This document shows, piece by piece, positions 46,083-57,800 of a stretch of DNA of 64,000 nt. Numbering within the stretch: the stretch's first letter is position 1; each line of letters starts with the position of its first letter. A program made the translations under genes and the position numbers. The notes beneath the pieces were generated by a model. The model worked only from the letters and a program-made list of their open reading frames with translations, searched no databases and had not been told where the DNA came from. The stretch spans positions 992,001-1,056,000 of the forward strand of contig JANVFP010000011.1 of NCBI GenBank assembly GCA_027919835.1, in the 5' to 3' direction. The stretch comes from Lentinula raphanica (Eukaryota; Basidiomycota; Agaricomycetes; Agaricales; Omphalotaceae).

Positions 46083-46510
46083 GAACTTGTGAATTCAATT
46101 GTCGATGAAGCAGTGTAGAAAAAGCCAACCCTCATCGTGTTGGAAGCATTTTTGAACGCAGCGGATCATGAAGCGTACGATTTGGCCAAAGATTCAGCGC
46201 GTCGACAGTCATTGAAACAAAGAGTCATGTCAGATCCTGTACTAGTAGTGGGACTCGGAAAGGTTATGTTGGGCGCTTGTGTAGCCTGACCAGGGCATGA
46301 TGCATTCAAAAGTTTAGCGCTCAGCAAGCACTGTACACGCTCGCCCGGGTGAAACCGACTTTCCCTTCAACCACTTGAGAGCTGAGTACTTGAGTACTGA
46401 GTATTGAGTTAGTACCAATTTCATTCTCGCTCTAAATGTTGCATTGATCATTCATACTGCATTCATTCGAATTTGCTCTTTGTTTTGCTAGTACTGATAC
46501 CCTATTGAAC
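46083..46510. promoter_or_regulatory. P450 copy 1 upstream region, duplicated upstream of copy 2
   Basis: GAAACCGACTTTCCCTTCAACCAC (46331-46354) and the TTGCTCTTTGTTTTGCTAGTACT end have close counterparts at 50225-50355. The P450s were duplicated with their promoter. Confidence 0.6.
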
Positions 46511-49106
46511 TCAAACCTTTCTTACTCTCAAAGGCATTCCATCTGCCGGCTCTAAAATGGGAAAATGGGCTCGTCACAACAGAGAAACACATATTCAATA
46601 CCATGACATGATACTTACTCATCGTAACAGCTGCAGTAGGAATTGCTTCCTGGCCTTCATACGAGGGAGAGAACTCGAAATTGGCGACAAGGGCAGCAAT
46701 GACAGCCTTCATCTCTATGATTGCCATAGTTTTACCAATGCATGCATGTGGCCCAGCGAGAAAGGTCAGCGTCGGAGGAGTTGAACTCGTATGCTTCTCC
46801 GATAACCAACGCGATGGATTAAATCTATAGTGGATTTGGGACTGGTCTGCCAATAGAAATGCTGTATCATAATAGCAAGACATACTCTTCAGCATCTTCA
46901 CCCCAGATATCCTTCAGTGTGTTTACAACTCGGATCTGAGAAAGGGAAGGTTCATGAATCATGCAATTAAAACTTCCAGAGCAGAATAAGCACACATACT
47001 GGAATATAGTACAACGTTCCTTTCGGAATCAAGACGCCATCGACGTAATCAGTGGAGGCTGCCTGCCTGAAAGTCATTGGAACGGGAGGATACAGTCGAA
47101 GAGACTCTTGGCTAGTGAAAACATTCAATGGACGTTTCCCTCAAGCATGACAAAGGAAGCTGTACACAACGCAATCGAGCCAAACAAGATCTTTCAGTTC
47201 CCGATACCCCAGTCCAATCTTCCGCAAATCATCGGTGTCTGACATTGTGGTATGAGGGATTATCTCCTCACGAAGCCTTTGTTGACTGATTGGATCCTTG
47301 GCGAGCAGCCAAAGAGTCTGCCGAACAGCAGCAGATAGAGATCCAACGTAAGCACAAAGCGATACAGAGTGATTAAGCGACTCACCCAAGCGAGACCAGA
47401 AGCAGTGCTATCAAAGAAGTTTCAGCAGCGAATAGTAAACGAGAGAGAGAGAGAAACGAATGCGAACGTTTCATGCCCTGCACCTAGAAAAGTGAGCTGT
47501 CGAAAATTCCCTCAATGATGTACCGCTTCATAACATTACATTCTACTTACCACCTGATCCATCATCTCCGTATCACTCATCGCATACGGAGCAAATCCTG
47601 ACACGCCTCCCCCAGGTCCTTTAGCCTTTTGATCAGCTCTGCGTGCTCGGACGAGTAGGCTCATGATATCCTTCTTTGCTGCTGTATCCTCGTTGTTTTC
47701 CAAGTATTCCGCCTCTTTCATCTTTTCTCGTAGAATCGAGGCAGACACTGCTTTGATCCGATGCATAGCGTCCAACAGGATGGCGGTTTGAGCTATGTAT
47801 TATGCTGAGCTATATTCTTACGGAAGGATGAGAAGACATCGTACCTAGCAAGGGCAATTTTGCTAGAAAGTTACGATGTTTCCAAGCAAATTCTGACGAA
47901 AAGAACGTAGATATGCCGGGTATGGAGAGGATTGCGATGAATCGGGCTAGGTTACGTCCTGAAAGCATTCCGAACCTCTTTACTGAAAGTTATTTCAGCT
48001 TGGCCGTATACAGCACATACCGGTTTGCAGTGAGATCAGCTCTTCGTATGCCTCCGCCAATTCATTGTGAGGATTGTGTAAAGAATCCGTTTCATATCCA
48101 AGCCCTGTGAGGCAGATGATGTCGAGTGTAACTTTGCTCACTGTGCACTGTTAGAGACATGTAATAAAACCTCATGGAAGAGAAATACATACTCCATTCA
48201 TACATAACCTCTACAGAGCTTCCATCCTGTGTCTTTTTGACACGACAATCCAAGATAACTATTAGACTAGTGAACAATGCATAAACATCAGGCGAGACGA
48301 GGAAGATATTTTCTCTTTCGTACCTGTCGATAGCCTTGTAATACATGTCGGTTTCTGACAGTCATTAAGTCTCACGTCCAATAGGCAAAAGAAAAAAATG
48401 CTACTCACGAGCTGTGAGGTTAGGAATAGAGAAAGCCGGGTTCATGGCCTTTCTCATTTGTTTGTGGCGATCGCCAGTGACGGTCAAAAGTCCATACCCA
48501 GTCACAAGGCCGAGTATTTCTCGCATGAAAGCCGGCTGAATGGCCAATGTGAGCATCGTTGATGACAGGGTGGAAAATAGAGATCTTTCTTTACCCTAGG
48601 ATTAGAAATCCAGTTGGTATTCAGGATTCTCTGCAGTGCTTCGGCGCTGGAAAAATGACTCTCTGAATTCCTATCGGGCCAACGACTCGGATTCTTTTGC
48701 CGTATGTCTTGACCCATTCTCTTTGGGGTATGCCGGCTTCACCGTTGAGAATGTCACCAAAACGTCCTGAAATACGTTCAGTGATTTTATAGTCCGATCG
48801 ATATTCATGAACATGCAAGTGATTTACCAATCAAGAGATTTGGTCCTAGAGGTGGGCCGGGAAGAGTCCGAAGAGGAGAGAAGTAGAACGGATAGAGAAT
48901 GAGTTGATACGCAACGATAAATGTGAAGAGTCCTGTCAAACGAGTTGAGAAATGCCTGTTGGAGCTCACTGAAGTTCATGCAAAATAGTACCTATGCCGA
49001 CAAGGAGTAGTACTGGCATCGAAATAAGACACGGCGCGGAAGGAGATTCTGCCACCGCAGCGGGAGAGTTGCCTGAAATCAGAGTAGCGATAATGTGAGG
49101 TGACAT
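46511..49106 (-). CDS. Cytochrome P450 monooxygenase (tandem copy 2, apparently frameshifted)
   Basis: Same exon layout as copy 1: hinge RTLPGPPLGPN, GRFGDILNGEAGIPQREWVK, I-helix AGHETTASGLAW, K-helix, FNPSRW and heme loop FLAGPHACIGK with the canonical final Gly. A run of six A in copy 1 (45533-45538, plus strand) is five A here (48651-48655), which changes frame after GPIGIQRVIF; the old frame resumes as SAEALQRILNTNW. Unless this is a sequencing error, the product ends about 10-15 residues later and the gene is a recent pseudogene. The stop is at 46511 after KPADGMPLRVRKV. Confidence 0.8.
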
Positions 49107-49326
49107 ACTGGTTCAACGAAGACAAAGAAAAACAAAATACCCTCAGCGAGTTTTCTCAAACATAACATGTGAATTCGCAAACATATCAGCTGATGACAGG
49201 CCGGTCTTCGACGAAGCGGTATAGAAAAAACCAGCGCTCATCGTAGTCGAAGCGTTCCTACTTGCAGCTTATCGAAGTGGAGAGTACAAAAGAAATTCAG
49301 CACGTCCTATAAGGTGACTGTTGTGA
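49107..49326. other. Upstream part of P450 copy 2 before the hAT insertion
   Basis: 5' flank of P450 copy 2, interrupted by the element at 49335. Similar to the region upstream of copy 1. Confidence 0.4.
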
Positions 49327-49334
49327 GTCGTGAC
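49327..49334. repeat. Target site duplication, left (GTCGTGAC)
   Basis: Eight bases identical to 50167-50174 and directly flanking the inverted-repeat element. Confidence 0.9.
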
Positions 49335-50166
49335 TAGGGTACGGTGAGAAACTCAGCGCCAGGTTATTAACTTAGTTATTAACTTATGGGTCCGGACACC
49401 AGTTTTTCACTGCGGTTAATAACTAGTTATTCACATCCAGGTTAATAACATAAAATAAAGCTTTTTTTACATGTTAGAAACTTTTTCGCAAGTGAGAAAC
49501 TGTCTAGAAACCCCAAAGAACCCCAAGCCTCCTCCAAAGTGATGCTATCATCGTCCAACTGGCTCTTGGGCTGTACACTTGGCTGGGACACAGCAACATC
49601 TCCATTATCCCGGAACAAAACACGAAGATATGGTGCCGTTAGGTCAATATACTGCAGACACGCACCTTCCACGTTCTGTAATGGGCAGAATTCCGTCGCC
49701 AGTGGTCCGGGCTTTCCAGCCAAAAACGGACTTGAAACTCTCGTTGATTTCTTCATACGGCAGATCCTTAGACCAGGACAAAAAGGTATATGTGTTGCTT
49801 GTCCGTCCTGTGTCTGGTAGACTGTCAGGTTGTTCTAGGAGCAACTTGAGGTAAGAAAGTTTCTGCTCTAACGAGTCGTTCTTGGCTAGAGACATTGAGA
49901 TTCTGGTTGAAGTTAAGCAACGAAATGATAGTCTTGCAAGGGTTCACTATGACAGGCATCTAGGGTTGACGGAATAAAGGTTTAGAAGGTAGATTTATCA
50001 TACAGAGGGCGTTGGAAGGGCGTCAAATCATTCATAGGTTTTTCACATTCCTCACCCTTTCTCACCTAGCTCATTCACGGTCCAGGTTATTAACATGTTA
50101 TTAACATGTTAATAACCTGGTGAAAAACTCGATGTGAGAAACTGCCGGGTTTTTCAACGTACCCTA
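49335..50166. mobile_element. Non-autonomous hAT-like element (832 bp)
   Basis: Terminal inverted repeats TAGGGTACGGTGAGAAACTC (left) and, read on the minus strand, TAGGGTACGTTGAAAAACCC (right), flanked by a perfect 8-bp duplication GTCGTGAC. A TIR starting TA(G)GGG-like sequence with an 8-bp duplication is diagnostic of the hAT superfamily. Subterminal GGTTATTAAC / GTTAATAACC repeats fill both ends, typical transposase-binding arrays. The element lacks a full transposase. It sits in the promoter region of P450 copy 2. Confidence 0.9.
49442..49895 (-). pseudogene. Coding-like remnant inside the hAT element
   Basis: Two overlapping minus-strand frames: 49895-49644 (MSLAKNDSLEQKLSYLKLLL...) and 49756-49442 (...QYIDLTAPYLRVLFRDNGDV). 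They look like one small protein broken by a one-base shift near 49690-49720. Not recognised as hAT transposase; either a captured host fragment or an element-specific gene. Confidence 0.35.
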
Positions 50167-50174
50167 GTCGTGAC
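50167..50174. repeat. Target site duplication, right (GTCGTGAC)
   Basis: Identical to 49327-49334. Confidence 0.9.
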
Positions 50175-51713
50175 AGTAGAGAATTCTTGGGCGCTTGTGT
50201 AGATCGATTTGTCATTCATTTTTATGCACACGCTCGTGAAACCGGCTTTCCCTTCGACCACCGTGTTGAGAGTTTGGTAGGATCTCATCCTCGCTCGTCG
50301 ATTGCTACATTGCCTATCAATACTACAATCATTGGTTCTTCAATTTGCTAGTCCTCATACATCATCCATGATCCTGATCTTTGTAGCTCTCCAAATTGAC
50401 TTGAAAATCGTAAGATCTCATGGTTCTCAGTGCCCATCTCAAATCGCACCATCCTTCGGGAACGGAGGATGTAGCCATGAGAGCTCGAAATTGCAATCCG
50501 TTGTGTCGGTAATCCACTATCGAATCGCAGTGGACCAGACATTGCGTGTAAGTACATTAGGGACAACTCCAGTACGTTCTCAACCACATAAATTCACTTC
50601 ATGCACTTTGGCGGTATCTACTCCTGACAAAATGGTAATGGGAGTCTCGTTATTCGATTTTCTGGTCTGAGGTTATGCTAACCCTTGTATCTTCTCGCAG
50701 CTCAGATGAAGAGGAAAATATGCCAAGTCACAACGAAAAGGGCCACGCCCAAAGAATCTCCTCAATTGTCATAACGAAAAGTAATGCTCTGGCAGAATCT
50801 ACCTTGCAATTTTCATCAATGCTGTCCCTTCGCCGGGGACATGCGAGACGGTCTCTTGGGTAAATGTGGAAATTCTTGGCTAAATTCGACCATGCGAACG
50901 TTCAGTGCTTGCTTGAGAAGCCGAGGGAGGATCCTGTCCCTTGGAGAGCTTGGAAAAAACAAATCCTTAGCCCAGTGATGCTGGTTTGACTGTGCCTGCG
51001 CACGAGGGTGTGAGTAGTCTTTGGGTGGGTCACCTCGTAAATGGTTGATATTACGATGAATTTTCATTCCCGACCGCGCTGGCTGAGATGACGAAATCTA
51101 GGGTGATAATGCATATTTCTATGGCGGTCTTTGGTTGGTCTAGTAGCACTGATTCAATGTTCTATACGTTCTGTACTCAGTGGCGGTAATCGGTCTACAT
51201 AGCATGGAGTACTCGCACAGTGAAGTGTCGGAAGAAGGGGAAAATTATCTGATATTCGATTTTCTGATCTTATCTGATAAAATAGCCGCAGCCGGCCATC
51301 CGATCTTTCAATTTGATCCAGTACGTCTGTCTTGTTCACGCTCCTTTACCGAGTGCACTCAGCAAACGCGAGACCGTTCCTTTCTGCTTGAGAAACCGAG
51401 TTTTCCTGTGATATGTCTTCCATTTGAGCATCCAAGAGCCACGATCTATTTGGATGGACGAATAACAGTGAGTGGGCAGTCGGCACGTACAGTTACTGAA
51501 AATTACTCATTAAATTATAGCCTCAGATACGCAGATGGAGCAACTCACATAATGTCTGTGTTTAGAAATCCCTTCTGTCTTTCGGCCTGGAATTTTGTGA
51601 TTGGTCCGGACCCCCAATTTTGAGGCTTAAAAAGGGACCTTCCACATTCTGAATCGTTAGCCCAGTTTCCCCTCGCCTACAACTTTGAATTATCGAAGAG
51701 CTTGATTGCCATA
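50175..51713. other. Region upstream of the siderophore synthetase, no confident gene
   Basis: Begins with the displaced promoter of P450 copy 2. Plus-strand frames at 50302-50670 and 51180-51623 have some coding character (for example ATIYLDGRITVSGQ) and short similar phrases (ATTCGATTTTCTG at 50660 and 51255), suggesting a decayed or unrecognised duplicated gene. No family could be named. Confidence 0.3.
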
Positions 51714-53921
51714 ATGATTCCTCCAGAACCCTTTTCCTTGGCTCCGGACTCGCGCGCGGCGCATGCTATCTGGTCTCGTCTTCTTTCATGTCTTGTCACA
51801 GAATCATTATTGCGGGCTTTTTATCATCCATTACCACTCAATGCCCCTGGTCCAGCAAAAGGGATCATGGTTATACTCTCGACCAATCTCATCTCGGAAA
51901 GACCGACAATTTCTCGAGCTTTGGTAGCTTCCGACATCTATGCGATTGTGCCGATGTATCGAGAACCAGTTCTGAAAAAGGAGGATCCTGCGCACAAACA
52001 TGGAAGACCTATCGCGCTTGTGGACCCTCTCGATATGCTCCCCGAAATCTATGAGCTTGCGGAGAATTCCTCACTCTATTCTGTAAGTTGCAATTCTTCT
52101 ACTCATGGCAGCATTTCAAACAATCCTCTTTCAGACAAACGACTTTCATCGTGCTGTCTTCTCTGTACTCGCTCCCCACCATGGAAGCTCTCGAACGCCT
52201 TCCTTTCACAGATTGAGGATCCTATACTATTATGGGACCGTTTTGCCCAGGAACTTGTTCTTCCAACCATACAAAGGGATTCAATACGGGATGAACTCGC
52301 CAGCTCTCTATATTGGCAAAGTAGGTTGACTTTTGTGGTACCGGATATACCACTAACCAAATTTCCAGGACTCGCATATGAGAATGCCCCTTCATGCCCC
52401 TCCATCAAGAGTCCTTCCATTGATTGGGAACAAAGTCTCGTTGAAGGTCATCCGACACATCCTGTTAGTACAATTGCTGTCATTTCATATCGACCCCCTC
52501 TGAATATAATTAGATGCATCGCGCGCGAATGTTACCTTTCGACATGAACTCCTATGACTGGACTCACCCCAAAATATATTTCGTTCGGGTCCCAAGATCT
52601 AGTCTGAGTATTTTAGGACCGTTCGAATCTGTCATGAACAACCTAGTCAATTCGGCTGCTGCAAATGCGGGTATCAATTTACCCAGTGGCGACAGTTCTG
52701 CAGTCAGTATGCCTGTTCATGAGATACAACTCGACTCAGTACTAGCCAAATTTCCGGATACACGAGCGCTTGATCGTCGGATTCATGTAGTAGCGTCTGC
52801 TCAGTCCAGTACAAGGTTGGTGTTCATTCTAAGAAATACTTAAGCATGATTACTTGGCTGATCCGATATCTTCTCAGAACTGTGCTGGTTCCTGAACTTC
52901 CAGGCATGAGCTTGAAATTATCCGTGGGGGTCAAAATATCGTCTGCTTTGAGAACGATCTCACACTATACCGCTGATTTTGGCCCACGTTTCTCTGAAAT
53001 CGTGATTCCCAGGCTATCGATTGACCGAAACCTGCTGACGGTAGAGTGCGAACCTGCCAGTGCAGTCTATCGAGGAGTCGAACCAGATGTTGCGAAACAT
53101 TTCACTGCTATCTTGCGTAACTTCTACCAACCCGCTTCCGGAGAAAATGTGATTGTCTGTGCAGCTTTGTTGGAGTCAGGTCACACTGGTACTCCCAAGG
53201 GAGTTTCGGCTGTCGAACATGCCTTTGGCTTGGACACATTTGAGAAGAAATCACAGTTCTTAGACCAGTAAGGATCCTGCCGTCTTATTGCGTTTCGACA
53301 ACTCATTCGTTCCACCCCAAGCTATCTTCAGGTCGCTTGCAAAGCTTTGATTCCACCTCTCATACACAATGGTGTCGCGTTTGAAGCACATGCTCAAAAT
53401 GTCCTTGCGAGATTCGATACCAGTACAGGGCGCCTTCTGGGCTTCGTCATTCGGGATCTTGGTGGACTTCGTATACATCCTCCAACCATGACCAAATCTA
53501 TCGGGACCGAATTTCCGTTCCTCGAAGGTCACTGCATTGCAACGGAAACCGTGGAAGAAGCCTATCCAAAATTCTACCATACATTCATTCATAACCACGT
53601 TCAACGCTTAATTCGTGTGCTTGGAATGCATTATGACGGCTCTGGTTGGGAAATACTGAGGCGTCACTTGAAGGAGATCATACCTGCTGATCACGGCCTA
53701 TACAAAGCTTGGTTGGACCTATCGAGCGCTGAAGTCTCTGGGAAATGTTTGATGAGAATGAGACTTCAAGGTTCTTACCGAGATGTGAGCGTTCCTCATA
53801 CTTTCAAATCCGTAGGCATACTGAGTATTTCGTGTAGCATGTCTATTCGCCATTCCCTAACATGATTCACTATCGTGGTACAAGCGAGGCTGTTACACCC
53901 GATGGCAGCGAAGACGCATAA
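51714..53921 (+). CDS. NRPS-independent siderophore synthetase (IucA/IucC family), apparently frameshifted
   Basis: Starts MIPPEPFSLAPDSRAAHAIW. Family features: SIDWEQSLVEGHPTHPMHRAR, the EGHPxHP signature of adenylate-forming NIS synthetases; SLKLSVGVKISSALRTIS; the ligand block IHNGVAFEAHAQNVLARFD and IRDLGGLRIH; end SYRDHVYSPFPNMIHYR. Such enzymes condense citrate-type carboxylates with amines or alcohols to make siderophores. Introns at 52084-52135, 52321-52370, 52461-52510 and later join cleanly, but between TNDFHRAVFSVLAP and PPWKLSNAFLSQIED the frame shifts by one; GCTCCCCACC at about 52171-52180 appears to have lost one C. So the copy is either broken or mis-sequenced. The downstream ABCC transporter could be its exporter (inference). 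Confidence 0.82.
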
Positions 53922-54863
53922 AGTTCAATGATTTTAGGATTGTGGAGATGTGTGCCTGGTCAAGCGTCAGGCCTCAGGATTGACGTCTATGTATAATAAG
54001 TACTTACTTATAGCAGAAAGAATTTGAAGCAGTACTTGATGTAATTTTTATCGGTGGAACAAAAACGCAAGAGTCGTGTTTGACCACGGTCCACATTTCA
54101 CACGAAAGCCCAAGGCGGCAAGTTTGTGGCATTTATTGTGTAATGGACTTCGCGTCTCCTCAGTCCGGCACCACGATTTTGCTTCATTTCCAAACAATCC
54201 ATTTGACTCTTTCTCCCACCGAACTCAGGTCCCAGTAGCAAAATTCTGTCGTCGCATGTGTCGAGCGAGAGAACGCTCGGATCTAAGCAAATAACCTTGG
54301 GACTTTGTAGGTGAACGGTCCCGCGGGACAGTCGGGCTCTGAAAGAAATTTGGTAGTAAAGCCAGCTGGCTTCACACATCTCACGGCTCCGAAGCAGTAA
54401 TGTGAAGCAGTGTGAAGCACTTTGGAGGTTCTGAGATAGTTAGGAGGAGATATGAAGTCAGAATTACCCAGTGGTCCTGAGGTATGTGAATTCCTGGTTC
54501 CCGATGAACTCTATGACTTACCATGAAGTTTGCTTTTGCTGCTGGTCGCCGTACAACAGATGCTACTACGATTCGTTCCTAACAATTGAGGAGCACTGCA
54601 ACCAAGTCTTGTAGCAGAATAACACGCTCAGCCCTCTGGTCAGAATGTCAAGAAGAGGAAAACGCGTTCATCGCCGCGTGTGAATCTCTGCCGGAAATTC
54701 TATCGTCTATCCCATACGCCTGGCATGAACCACTCGCCAAGCCACTGAATAACATGCAAGCTTGTAATAACGGTCCGAGTTTGACTACATTTAAAGGCTA
54801 TACTGAGACCTGCAGGAAAGCTTTCGCTTTCGCACTGCGGTACTCAACGAATTTGCTGAAAGA
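53922..54863. other. Intergenic region between synthetase and ABC transporter
   Basis: About 940 bp with short frames only. A short imperfect direct repeat AATGTGAAGCAGTGTGAAGCAC lies at 54400-54420. No gene seen. Confidence 0.35.
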
Positions 54864-57800
54864 ATGTCTGATGAGAAGGTTGAAAACCAAGAAGTGAAGT
54901 CTTCAAACGCGAAACTTCTCTACACACCTCAGGAAAATGTTCGCCTTGACGTAGGTGAAAGTATAGTTCGTATTAGAACCAAATGGTGGCAATTATGGTT
55001 AGTTCGTTCTTTCTCGGATCGTCAGTATTTTACTCACTCAGACTGCACGGTCGAAACAGGATTCCAAAAGGGTCTCCTCCTCCTCCCAAGGAATCTTTGG
55101 AGGACGTTCCTGTATGCTTCCAGTTCATGCATCATGTTCCTGTTGATCAATTTTCGAATCACACCACTAGGTTATTCCAATCGTGAAGGCCTCTCTTCTT
55201 TCAAAACTGACATACTCTTGGGTTACGCCGCTCATGGTAACATAACTCCTTTGTCATAGTCTACCGTGATTGACACATCTTCATTATTCAACAAAAGGTC
55301 TTGGGTTATCAGCGTACTCTGCAGGCCTCGGACCTTTGGAAGATGGATGAAACCATGGCCGCAGCACGCCTGTCAGAAGAGTTAGACAAAGCCTGGGCGC
55401 GCAGAGTTGAAGAAGCTAATGATTGGAATACGAGACTGGAACTGGGTGAGATTGATCCTGGTTTTATAAGGCGCACGTACTGGCGCGTGAAGGCGCTCAC
55501 GACCCGTAAAACCCGAGATTCTCTTGAGAAGAAATGGCGCAAAGTAGGTGGAAGACGGGAGGCTAGTCTTGCTTGGAGCTTGAACGAGGTCTTCGGTCAC
55601 CTTTTTTGGATCGGAGGAGCTTTCAAAGTAAGCTCACAAGCCACATTGTCAAATCTCCTTCTGATTTGCATGCATTCGCACTCAGGTTTTCGGGGACACA
55701 TGTCAGATGATGGGACCCTTGGTGGTCAAGGTGCTCTCTCTTCTGGTACATCGGCGAAGAGATTCTGACCTCGCAGTCAGGCAATTATCAACTTTGCAAA
55801 AGCTCGATCCGCGACCGATGAGGCTGAGAGACCTGTCATTGGAAGAGGAATAGCAATGGCAATCGGCTTGTTCTTGATGGTGATATGCACAAGCATATGC
55901 CAGCATCAGGTAAGCTCAATCGAATGTCGTATAGAAAGAGCCTCAAGCAACATTCAGTTCTTCTGGCGATCTATGACAACTGGCGTCTTGGCTCGGGGAG
56001 CGTTAACCAATTGTGTATACAAACGTAGCGTGCTGCTGACAGGAAGGGCTCGCATAGATTATACAAATGCGAAGTTGGTGAACAGTATCTCAACGGATGT
56101 GAGTGTACATCGAATCGTCGGCCTTCAGCTACCTTATATGCTACTTGTGTCATGCAGATAAGCAGAATCGATGCAGCTTCTCAGTGGTTCGTAAGTTGTT
56201 TGCTCTTATGAATCCATCTGTAACGCAAGCTCATATCTGGTTCAGCATGCAGGTATGGCAGATACCAATTGTACCCATTTGACATCAATACTGAGGTGAT
56301 TAAGGGTGGACTGCACCGATACAAGTTTCGGTTTGCTTGATCATACTCCTGGTTCAGGTAGAAAGATTGTTTGTAAGCGCTTGTATACTTTGACCGATGA
56401 TCTTTCAAAGCTCGGCCCTTCCGCGTTAGCTGGATTTGCCCTCTTCTTACTCGTCGCTCCTATTCAAAGCCAAGTCATGGCTCACCGTCTGAAGATTCGG
56501 AAAGCCTCAAATGTGTTCACTGATCAGCGGGCCAAGCTCATAGCAGAGGTGTTCAGTAAGAACGAACCCATTAGAGAGATGCCTACTCACATTCATGTTC
56601 GCCATTCCTGACAATAGGTACAATGCGCATTGTCAAATATTTCTGTTATGAGCTTCCTTTTGCCCAAAGTAACGCGTTCGATTCACACTATCTACGATTC
56701 GCATTCTGACGTTCTTATCCTTATAGGAATTGCACAAACTCGTGCGCAGGAAATGGCTGGTATCAGGAAAATGAATAACATCCAATCCGCCAAGTGATGC
56801 GACTCTTCATTATGCAATATGTCATCGTATACTCATTCATTGCATAGCACAGCCTTTGCATATTCTATACCCGTCTTAGCAGCAACACTTGCATTTGTTA
56901 CTTACACGAATCTCAGCTCACAATTCGACATAGCTGTTGTTTTCTCTTCGCTCAGTTTATTCCAAGTAACGTCATTCCTCGAATCTCTTTGCTCTGAACT
57001 CACCCCAATCATGTAACAGCTTTTGCGACAACCAATGATGTTCTTTCCTCGAGCTATGTCCGTAACGGCAGATGCTCAGAATGCACTTGCGAGGTTGACT
57101 AAGATTTTCCATGCGGAAACTTTGTCGCAGACTCCTTTCACCATTGATCCGACGCAAGTTCTTGCTCTTCGAACCAAAGATTTGACATTCACTTGGGAAT
57201 TATCATCGTCCCCTGCTGAGTCCAAATCTAAACAGGATTCCAACTATTCACTAGAAGATGCGCAAGAACTTCTGCCTTTCCATGTGCGAAATATCAATCT
57301 GAACATCTCCAGGCATTCGTTGACGGCGATCATTGGAAAATGTGGTAGTGGTAAAGTAGGTTTTTCATGTTTTTTCCGTGATTTGCCTATTATTGATCCA
57401 AGCGCCTTCGAAATTTATTAGTCAAGTTTGTTACAAGGTCTCCTAGGGGAGATGAGGATTGTCGACGGGACATTCTCCTTTGGGGGCAAGGTTGCTTACT
57501 GTCCGCAAATCCCGTGGATACAGAATACCACTGTGGTGAGATCGACAATCATCTGATGCGAGTTCATATTGACACAATACAGAAAACAACATTCTATTTG
57601 GTGAAGCTTTTGACGAAGAAAGGTACTGGAAAGCTGTAGAAGCTGCCTGTCTACTTCCTGACTTGGAAATAATGGCTGATGGTGATCTGACCGAGGTATT
57701 TGAATGGAAACCCACTGCTGGTCGTGACTTACAGGCTTTAGATTGGCGAGAAAGGGATCAACCTCAGTGGAGGTCAAAAGCAAAGGGTAAGATTCAAATC

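Noticed and set aside
52084..52185. Unspliced reading through the first intron of the siderophore synthetase
   Set aside because: The frame stays open but inserts VSCNSSTHGS-type sequence with no family counterpart, whereas splicing gives TNDFHRAVFSVLAP, needing one base to rejoin PPWKLS. A one-base loss is more likely.
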